Of a DNA stretch of 7,056 nt, positions 1 through 5,005 are shown piece by piece (positions within the stretch are counted from its first letter, which is position 1; every line of letters begins with the position of its first letter). The stretch is from CAZKTF01 sp964555565. GTDB lineage: Bacteria > Planctomycetota > JAJSAM01 > JAKLKS01. Below the pieces are notes generated by a model. It did not search any database. It had not been told where the DNA came from and worked only from the letters and a program-made list of their open reading frames with translations. The stretch covers positions 1-7,056 of the forward strand of contig CAZKTF010000194.1 in the NCBI GenBank assembly GCA_964555565.1. The letters are read 5' to 3'. Made by a program: the position numbers and the translations under genes.

Positions 1-705
1 CGTCCCCCGGAGTGGATGGCGGATCTCCTCCACCGGGACGCGACCCGCGCGGATGTGCTCCGGATCGCGACAGAGCTGCTGCGGACTCCGTCGGAGAAGG
101 AGCTGTACGCGGGCCTCCTCTCCCTCGCCCGAGCGGAGGACCCGAGGCTCCGCGCGACGGCGACCGCGCTCCTCTCGCGCGGGCGCGCCGTGGCCCGCTC
201 CCTGCGGTTCCCGGTGGACCGGATCCTCGACCTCCTCGCGAAGGACCCGGACCCCGCGGTGGCCGCGGCGGCGGCCGCGGCGCAGGCGGCGGAGCCCGAC
301 GCGATCGCGGGGTCCAGCCCCGCGGGCGCAGGCGCGAAGGGGGCGCGGCGGGGGAGCTTCTCGCGGTTCTTCTCGGTGGACGTGCAGGTGAAAGGGCTCG
401 CCGACGTCGCGCTCCCCGATCTCGGCCGGGGGGTCCGCCTGCGGCTCGTGGTGGTGAAGTCCCGGCCTCACGCGCCGGAGCGGGGCCCCGGGGAGCCGAT
501 CGGCGACGAGGTCGCCTTCCAGACCACGCTGCTCTCCCGCGGAGGCGGGACGATGGGGACCACCTCGCACGACGACTGTCCGGCGCTCGACGGGATCTCC
601 TGGTACTCGGGCAGCCCCAGGCGCGGCATCGGCTACCAGGCCTGGGCCCGCACCCTCGCGGACGGCCGCGTGCGGTTCTGGTACCGGACCGTGCGGGTGC
701 CCTGA
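1..705 (+). CDS. Unrecognised protein, HEAT-like N-terminal part and beta-rich C-terminal part (probably 5'-truncated)
   Basis: I do not recognise this protein. The frame is already open at base 1, so the gene probably starts upstream of the window. An ATG at 16 is possible, but its GGAG (9-12) sits only 3 nt before it, which is too close for a good ribosome site. Counting from that ATG, residues 1-95 are helical with the leucine/alanine spacing of HEAT-type repeats (for example DPRLRATATALL and DPDPAVAAAAAA). Residues 96-113 form an Ala/Gly/Ser linker. Residues 114-229 are predicted beta-rich, with SVDVQVKGL, RLRLVVVKSR and a Trp/Tyr-rich end (WYSGS, RFWYRTVRVP, residues 196-229). I see no signal peptide or catalytic motif in the visible part. 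It runs convergently toward the serine hydrolase gene, with paired hairpin repeats between them. The frame is real with good confidence; the function is unknown. Confidence 0.7.
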   Translation, partial: RPPEWMADLLHRDATRADVLRIATELLRTPSEKELYAGLLSLARAEDPRLRATATALLSRGRAVARSLRFPVDRILDLLAKDPDPAVAAAAAAAQAAEPDAIAGSSPAGAGAKGARRGSFSRFFSVDVQVKGLADVALPDLGRGVRLRLVVVKSRPHAPERGPGEPIGDEVAFQTTLLSRGGGTMGTTSHDDCPALDGISWYSGSPRRGIGYQAWARTLADGRVRFWYRTVRVP

Positions 706-738
706 CCGGCGCCCTGGAGCCGCCCCGGGAATGGCAAC

Positions 739-808
739 GGCGGGCGGGGTAAACCCTGCGCCTACCCCCCGCAGACACACGGCGGGCGGGGCAAGCCCCG
801 CCCCTACT
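739..808. repeat. Two REP-like GC-rich hairpin units, likely bidirectional terminator
   Basis: Two copies of a roughly 28-bp element begin at 739 and 781, 42 bp apart, and match at 23 of 28 positions. Both begin GGCGGGCGGGG and end in CCTAC. The second copy folds into a perfect 9-bp stem (784-792 with 795-803). The first is a decayed version of the same stem (742-750 with 753-761) with one mismatch and one G-T pair. The second copy reaches into the stop codon of the serine hydrolase gene (807-809). The elements lie between two convergent genes, which suits transcription termination from both sides, although there is no U-tract. Similar GTAGGGGCGGGG-type intergenic palindromes are common in GC-rich bacterial genomes, so this is probably a dispersed repeat family. 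Confidence 0.7.
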
Positions 809-2020
809 ACTTCGCTGCGGCCGCCCCCTCGTGCGCGAGGTGGTCCTGGATGAGCGCCCAGGCCGCTTCGTCGCACGCCTTCGCGCCCGCGTCGCCTCCC
901 TGGTTGCAGACCGCCAGGACCCCGAACTCCCGCTCCGGGGCGATCCACGCGACGCAGAACCACATCGTGTTGCTCCCGGTGTGGACGAGGACCCGGCCGT
1001 CGCCTCCTCCCCATCCGCGCTTCGTCACGTCCCAGCCCATGGCGTAGGTGGACCCGATGGAGGAGGCGGGCGCGTGGAGGCGCCGGAAGGTCTCGGCCTT
1101 GAGGAGCGAGGGGCGCTTCTCGCCCCGGGCGTGGAGCCCCACGAACCGGGCCCAGTCCTCGAGCGTGGCGTGGACGCCCCCCGCGGGCGCCATGGGGGCG
1201 GGGTTGTCGGCCGCGGGGCCGGGCTCCACGGGGACGCCGGCCTCGGTGTGGCCCCGGGGCTGGTCGAGGCGATCCGCGGCGCCCGGGGCCCCGAAGGCGG
1301 CCGAACGCATCCCCAGGGGACCGAAGACCCGCTCGCGGAGGAGCGCCTCGACGGGCTTGTTCGTCGCGCGCTCCGCCATCGCCCCGGCGAGCGCGTAGGA
1401 GGCGTTGGCGTAGAGGAACTTCGCCCCGGGTGGGGAGAGGGGCGGGCGCCCGAAGAGGCCCTTCGCGAGGAGGACGCGCCCCTCCTCGGGCGGGCCGCGG
1501 AACTGCCACAGGCGGTCCCGGAGGCCCTCGGGGGAGAGGTCGGAGGCCGCGCCGCCCCGGTGCTGGAGGAGCATCTCGAGCGTGCACTCCTTCCACCCCG
1601 GGTCCATCGCCTTCGCGAGCTCCGGCAGGGAGTCCGCGAGCCGCGCGTCCCAGGCGATCTTCCCCTCCTCGACGAGGAGGCCGCAGAGCGTCGCGGTCAT
1701 GGCCTTGGTGCAGGAGCCGAGGTGCCAGAGGTCGCCTGCGGTNNNNNNNNNNCCTTCGAGCCCCGGCGGCGGACGCCGTCGGCACCGAGCGCCGTGACCC
1801 GCTCCCCGTGGACGAGCGCCCCGCCGAGCGCGGGGACCCCGTTGCGCTCGCGGATGGGGCGGAGCAGCGCGGCCACGTCGCGGGGCTTCTCCTCCGGCGG
1901 CTTCCCCGCGGGGGCGGGAGGGACGGGCGGGGCGGGGGGTGCGGGGTCCTCGGCGGCCGGCGCGGCGGGGGCCCCGGCAGCCGCGAGGGCCAGGGCCAGG
2001 AGGAGCGCGGGGGACCTCAC
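807..2020 (-). CDS. Secreted serine hydrolase of the class C beta-lactamase / D-alanyl-D-alanine carboxypeptidase fold (contains assembly gap)
   Basis: This is one gene split by the 10-N run at 1743-1752. Upstream of the gap are a GTG start at 2020, a signal peptide (MRSPALLLALALAAAGAPAA), a Pro/Ala linker (about residues 21-45) and the first part of the beta-lactamase fold (NGVPALGGALVHGERV, ending GVRRRGSK at residue 89). Downstream the frame is open right up to the gap and reads TAGDLWHLGSCTKAMTATL. This contains the family SxxK motif, with the nucleophile Ser codon at 1715-1713 and the Lys codon at 1706-1704. The ATG at 1700 lies after that motif, so it is not the start. YxN is YAN (1412-1404). 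The KTG equivalent is HTG (983-975). All three active-site motifs are intact, so a functional periplasmic or secreted esterase, peptidase or beta-lactamase-like hydrolase is expected; the substrate is unknown. The two halves are out of frame only because of the placeholder gap. It lies 34 bp after dinB and is the last gene of the leftward cluster. The ribosome site is weak (GGGGG). Confidence 0.9.
1743..1752. other. Assembly gap (10 N) inside the serine hydrolase gene
   Basis: Ten consecutive Ns interrupt the gene just upstream of its SxxK motif. Codon phase on the two sides agrees only if the real gap length is 2 modulo 3. Eight bases would supply three residues between GSK and TAGDLWHLGS, which matches the usual spacing in this family. 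The run is therefore better read as a fixed-size scaffold placeholder than as a measured length. Confidence 0.95.
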
Positions 2021-2029
2021 GGGGCCCCC

Positions 2030-2035
2030 ATGATA
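2030..2035 (-). promoter_or_regulatory. Possible -10 element (TATCAT) for the serine hydrolase gene
   Basis: On the minus strand TATCAT, five of six matches to TATAAT, lies in the 34-bp dinB-hydrolase spacer, 9 nt before the GTG start. It would give a very short or absent leader. No convincing -35 is visible. This is inference from one hexamer, but such AT-rich hexamers are uncommon in this DNA. Confidence 0.25.
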
Positions 2036-2054
2036 GACCCCGGGGCGCCGCCGG

Positions 2055-3230
2055 CTACTCCCCCGGCCGCGGGACCCCGCGCCGGATCGTGCGGTCGCCG
2101 AAGCGGTCGCGGATCTCGTCCAGGGCGCGGTCGATGTCGCGGCGCCTCGCCGCCCCGGGGTCGGCGAAGAGCGCCCCCTGCCCCCCGCCGCCGGTGAGGT
2201 GCTGCGCCGCCATGCCGATGAGCCTCACCGGGCGGAACCCCTCCGCCGCCCAGCGATCGAAGACCGCGAGCGCCGCGTCCCGCAGGGCCTGCGCGGCGTC
2301 CGCGGGCTCCGGCAGCACGGCGGAGCGGGAGATGGTCTCGTAGTCGCCGAAGCGGATCTTGAGCGACACCCCCCCGGCCCGGAGCCCGTGGCGGCGGAGC
2401 CGGCGGCCGACGGCCTCGGCCTGCTCCCGGAGGACCGCCCGCACCTCCTCCGGCTCGGGGAGGTCCACCTCGAAGGTCTCCTCGTGCCCGACGCTCTTCG
2501 CCTCCCGGTCCGGGACCACGGGGGAGTCGTCGATCCCGCGGGCGAGCCGCCGGAGGTCCTCGCCCGCGGCCCCGAAGCGGGCGCGGAGCCGCGCCGGGGG
2601 CACGGCCCGGAGGTCCCCCACCGTCCGGACTCCCATCCCGTGCAGGCGCTCCGCGGTCACGGGCCCCACGCCCCACAGGCGCTCCACGGGGAGCGGGAGG
2701 AGGACCCGGTCCACGTCGCCCTCCTCGATCACCTCGAGCCCGTCCGGCTTGCGGAGGTCGGAGGCGATCTTGGCCAGCAGCCGGTTGGGGGCGATCCCCA
2801 CCGAGGCGGTGAGGGAGGTCGCGGCGCGGACGTCGCGCTTGAGCGCCCGGGCGACGTCGGCGGCGGGGCCGAGGAGCCTCTCGGTCCCCGTGAGGTCGAG
2901 GAAGGCCTCGTCGATGCTCACGGGCTGGACCACCGGGGCGTAGCGCTCCAGGACCGCGAAGACGCGCCGCGAGGCCTCGACGTACCGCTCGAAGCGGGGG
3001 GCCACCACGGCCGCGTCCGGGCAGAGCCCCAGCGCCCGCGCCGTGGGCATCGCCGAGCGGCACCCGAAGGCGCGGGCCTCGTAGGAGGCCGCCGCCACCA
3101 CGCCGCGCGGACGGTCCGACCCGACGAGGACCGGCCTCCCGCGCAGTTCGGGGCGGTCGCGCTGCTCGACGGACGCGTAGAAGGCGTCCATGTCGAGGTG
3201 GAGGATGCGGCGGGGGTGCGCCGGGGTCAT
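2055..3230 (-). CDS. dinB: DNA polymerase IV (Y-family translesion polymerase)
   Basis: Pol IV copies past damaged template bases at low fidelity as part of DNA damage tolerance in the cytoplasm. The 391-aa protein starts MTPAHPRRILHLDMDAFYASVE. The palm catalytic acids are Asp13 and, in SIDEAFLD, Asp107 and Glu108. Tyr18 is at the steric-gate position that excludes ribonucleotides. A nucleotide-binding YEARAFGCRSAMP segment (50-62) follows the usual pattern. A helix-hairpin-helix segment (RLWGVGPVTAERLHGMGV) follows the palm, then the little-finger domain. Near the C terminus Q351-G-A-L-F355 fits the QxxLF sliding-clamp-binding motif. The ATG at 3230 is chosen because it begins just before the conserved N terminus; the longer open frame to 3431 adds about 67 Arg/Gly-rich residues unlike the family. 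The start overlaps the stop of the upstream 127-aa gene by 4 bp (ATGA). No LexA-type operator is evident. E. coli DinB is about 351 aa, so this one has a modestly longer tail. Confidence 0.95.
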   Translation of the reverse strand: MTPAHPRRILHLDMDAFYASVEQRDRPELRGRPVLVGSDRPRGVVAAASYEARAFGCRSAMPTARALGLCPDAAVVAPRFERYVEASRRVFAVLERYAPVVQPVSIDEAFLDLTGTERLLGPAADVARALKRDVRAATSLTASVGIAPNRLLAKIASDLRKPDGLEVIEEGDVDRVLLPLPVERLWGVGPVTAERLHGMGVRTVGDLRAVPPARLRARFGAAGEDLRRLARGIDDSPVVPDREAKSVGHEETFEVDLPEPEEVRAVLREQAEAVGRRLRRHGLRAGGVSLKIRFGDYETISRSAVLPEPADAAQALRDAALAVFDRWAAEGFRPVRLIGMAAQHLTGGGGQGALFADPGAARRRDIDRALDEIRDRFGDRTIRRGVPRPGE

Positions 3231-3610
3231 GGCACCGACTTCACGATCTCGAGGAGCGTGGCGTCGATGGTCGTCGCGACGTTCCCGCCCGCCGCCTCGA
3301 TCGGGACCCCCGCCGCCCGCACCCGGTTCCGGAGCATCCGTCCGAGCATGAAGACGGCCTGCCGCGCCTCCGCGTCCGTCACCCAGCCGCGTCGGGCCAT
3401 GTGGCCGCAGAGCCACGCCTGGAGGATGCACTCCGCCTCCAGCCGGAGGAGATCGTCGCGGCGCGGGTGCGCCGCGACCAGGTCGGCGTAGGCCTTCTCA
3501 CGCACGTCGAGGGCCCGGCGCCAGGCCAGCAGGATCCTCTCCCGCTCCGCGGGGGGCGGCATCCCGGCCATCTCGGCCTGGTGCGCCGCGAAGGCCTCGG
3601 AGATGCCCAT
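3227..3610 (-). CDS. Small helical protein of unknown function, coupled to dinB
   Basis: I do not recognise this 127-aa protein. It is predicted almost entirely alpha-helical, with amphipathic segments rich in Ala, Arg, Leu and Glu (for example ERERILLAWRRALDVREKAY, residues 23-42). It carries a Cys pair in a central helix (C61 and C68, in ECILQAWLCGH) and a more variable Gly/Ala stretch before a last helix (ATLLEIVKSV). There is no signal peptide, membrane span or metal-binding cluster, so a cytoplasmic location is likely. The ATG at 3610 has a good ribosome site, GAGGAG at 3625-3620, 9 nt before it. Its TGA overlaps the dinB ATG (ATGA), so translation of the two is probably coupled. It follows the S74 gene by 48 bp. 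A DinB accessory factor is a guess from context; an unrelated housekeeping protein is equally possible. Confidence 0.8.
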   Translation of the reverse strand: MGISEAFAAHQAEMAGMPPPAERERILLAWRRALDVREKAYADLVAAHPRRDDLLRLEAECILQAWLCGHMARRGWVTDAEARQAVFMLGRMLRNRVRAAGVPIEAAGGNVATTIDATLLEIVKSVP

Positions 3611-3658
3611 GGGCCGCGACTCCTCAGCCGGAAGCGAGGTGCCGCCGGGGCAGCGGCC

Positions 3659-4885
3659 CTACTTGCCCCGCGCCGGGGCCGGGCGTCCGGCCAGGAGCGT
3701 CTCCAGCCGGGCGAAGCGGGCCTCCGTCGCCGCGCGGGTATCCGCGAGCTCCTTCCTGAGGGCCGCCACCTCGCGGTCGCGGGCGTCCAGCGCGGCCTGC
3801 TGCTCCTTGACCGCCTCCAGCAGGACGGCCGAGAAGTTGCCGTAGGCCACCGAGAGGGTCCCCTGCGAGTCCTCCTGCACCAGCTCCGGGAAGACCTCGC
3901 GGACCTCCTGCGCGAGGAGGCCGATCCGGGTCCCCGCGGGGCCCCGGTCCTCGTCCTTCATCCGGTAGGTCACCCCCCGGATCGCGGCGATCTTCCGCAG
4001 GACCCCCGCGAGCGGGGCCACGTCCTTCTTCAGCCGCCCGTCGGAGGCCTGCGTGAGCATCCCCGCGATGGTGAGGTTGCCATTCTTGAGGAGCGTGAAG
4101 GCGTTGGAGGAGGCACCCGAGGAGGTGCCATTCCCCACGACGAGCACCGGATCCGTCGAGACCCAGAAGCCTGTGTTCCCCTCATCGACGTTGAACCGAC
4201 CGAGCACGAGGGAAGCGTAGGGCCGCGCCGCCGTGGATTCCCCCATGGCGGTGGAGAGAAAGCCGAGGGCGACCGTCTCGGCCCCCATGGCGGTGGAGGC
4301 ATTGCCGAGGGCGGCCGTCCTTTGCCCCATGGCGGTGGAAAGGGCGCCCCTGGCGATCGTGGAGTCCCCCATGGCGACGGAGTAGGCCCCCACGTTCGCA
4401 TCGTCCCACTGCGTGCCGGTCACGCTACCCACCCGGAACGCGGCCTTACCCGGATACCACATCATCCGGGTGCCCGCCCCCTCTACGGGGATGGTCCCCG
4501 ACCCGTAGGTGCCCTGGAACAGGGCGCCGCTGTCGATCTTCAGGTGGAGGCCCGGCCCGACCACGGTCCCGACGGCGGTCGTCAGGTCGTACTCCCCGCC
4601 CGGGATCCCGGCGGGGAGGCCGAGCACCAGGGTGGCCTTGCTCCTCAGGAGGGTGTCGATGGTCCCCGGGACCGGCGCGGCGTTGGAATCCGTGAGAGTG
4701 AACCCGCTCAACTTCGTCAGGGACTTGCCCACGAGGGTCAGGATGGTCCGGTCCGTGGCGGCATCCTTCCCCACGGTCGCCGAATAGATCGCGGGCGCCG
4801 TCGCCGCCTGGATCCCTTTCACCCCTCCGAACAGGAACAACCCCGCCGCTGCCGCCGCGACGATCCACCGACGCTGGATGTGCAT
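3659..4885 (-). CDS. Secreted YadA-head-repeat protein with C-terminal self-cleaving S74 (endosialidase-type) chaperone domain
   Basis: This 408-aa protein has the architecture of a secreted trimeric fibre. Residues 1-28 are a signal peptide (MHIQRRWIVAAAAAGLFLFG, probable cut near A27/A28). Residues 29-118 are beta-rich and resemble an IPT/TIG-like fold (LPAGIPGGEYDLTT). Residues 166-235 hold five consecutive 14-residue YadA-head repeats with a central AMG or VLG. From S281 the sequence SDGRLKK starts a peptidase S74 / intramolecular chaperone domain. In phage endosialidases the equivalent Ser and the Lys five residues on (here K286) cleave the chain just before the Ser once the trimer has folded. 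LLAQEVREVFPELV (323-336) is the family's second conserved block. Residues 357-398 form a coiled coil. There is no beta-barrel anchor, so after cleavage about residues 28-280 would remain as a soluble or surface-bound trimer. The start at 4885 has a GGAGG (4895-4891) 5 nt upstream. No phage genes flank it. Ligand and role are unknown. Confidence 0.88.
   Translation of the reverse strand: MHIQRRWIVAAAAAGLFLFGGVKGIQAATAPAIYSATVGKDAATDRTILTLVGKSLTKLSGFTLTDSNAAPVPGTIDTLLRSKATLVLGLPAGIPGGEYDLTTAVGTVVGPGLHLKIDSGALFQGTYGSGTIPVEGAGTRMMWYPGKAAFRVGSVTGTQWDDANVGAYSVAMGDSTIARGALSTAMGQRTAALGNASTAMGAETVALGFLSTAMGESTAARPYASLVLGRFNVDEGNTGFWVSTDPVLVVGNGTSSGASSNAFTLLKNGNLTIAGMLTQASDGRLKKDVAPLAGVLRKIAAIRGVTYRMKDEDRGPAGTRIGLLAQEVREVFPELVQEDSQGTLSVAYGNFSAVLLEAVKEQQAALDARDREVAALRKELADTRAATEARFARLETLLAGRPAPARGK
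4181..4390 (-). repeat. Five in-frame 42-bp repeats encoding YadA-head motifs
   Basis: Five units of exactly 14 codons lie inside the S74 gene (protein residues 166-179, 180-193, 194-207, 208-221 and 222-235). The first four share S-x-AMG (SVAMG, then STAMG three times); the fifth is divergent (SLVLG). At DNA level the core CCCCATGGC (plus-strand view) recurs. In the YadA-head family each unit forms one turn of a left-handed trimeric beta-roll. Confidence 0.85.
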
Positions 4886-4921
4886 GGTGCCCTCCGCTTC
4901 GCCTCCGATGGCGAGGCGCGC

Positions 4922-4927
4922 ATTCTA
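4922..4927 (-). promoter_or_regulatory. Possible -10 element (TAGAAT) for the S74-led gene cluster
   Basis: On the minus strand TAGAAT (five of six to TATAAT) lies 36 nt before the S74 start, inside the most AT-rich patch of the divergent intergenic region. It would give a leader of about 30 nt that includes the GGAGG ribosome site. I see no convincing -35 hexamer at 16-18 nt spacing, so support is modest. Confidence 0.3.
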
Positions 4928-4992
4928 CAGACCCTCCCCGGCCTCATGCACCCCAGGAGCCCCCCCGCGTGGCGTCCCGCCGGGGACGCGGG

Positions 4993-4998
4993 TAGGAT
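4993..4998 (+). promoter_or_regulatory. TAGGAT: -10-like TANNNT or ribosome site before the metalloprotease gene
   Basis: TAGGAT ends 7 nt before the ATG at 5006. That is where a -10 of the TANNNT type would sit for a leaderless transcript. The same bases contain AGGA at 8-nt spacing, so they can equally be read as a Shine-Dalgarno. The two readings exclude each other, and the sequence alone does not decide. Confidence 0.25.
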
Positions 4999-5005
4999 CG
5001 AGGCG

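Noticed and set aside
807..1700. Serine hydrolase as a separate gene starting at the ATG at 1700
   Set aside because: This start lies after the catalytic SCTK. The open frame continues upstream to the gap and joins the signal-peptide part beyond it.
807..2020. Serine hydrolase as a frameshifted pseudogene
   Set aside because: The frame change coincides exactly with the N placeholder and both sides are otherwise intact. A gap-length artefact explains it more simply.
831..2033. Plus-strand open frame through the serine hydrolase and the N gap
   Set aside because: It reads across unknown bases and is antisense to a gene with SxxK, YxN and HTG motifs in family order.
2199..3491. Long plus-strand open frame across dinB
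   Set aside because: It lies antisense to a polymerase with all catalytic motifs intact. Its Gly/Arg/His/Pro-rich product is typical of the complementary frame in GC-rich DNA.
2055..3610. Mutagenesis cassette of the ImuA-ImuB-DnaE2 type
   Set aside because: The polymerase keeps all catalytic residues (ImuB lacks them), the small protein shows no RecA-like ATPase motif, and no DnaE2 is present.
3659..4885. Prophage tail fibre
   Set aside because: S74 domains are typical of phage spikes, but this protein has a Sec-type signal peptide, and its neighbours are dinB, a serine hydrolase and a protease, with no phage structural, lysis or integrase genes.
3401..5005. Plus-strand open frame running from 3401 into the metalloprotease gene
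   Set aside because: It is antisense to the S74 gene and the 127-aa gene, and its composition is Gly/Arg/His-rich shadow sequence. The signal peptide and ribosome site place the real start at 5006.
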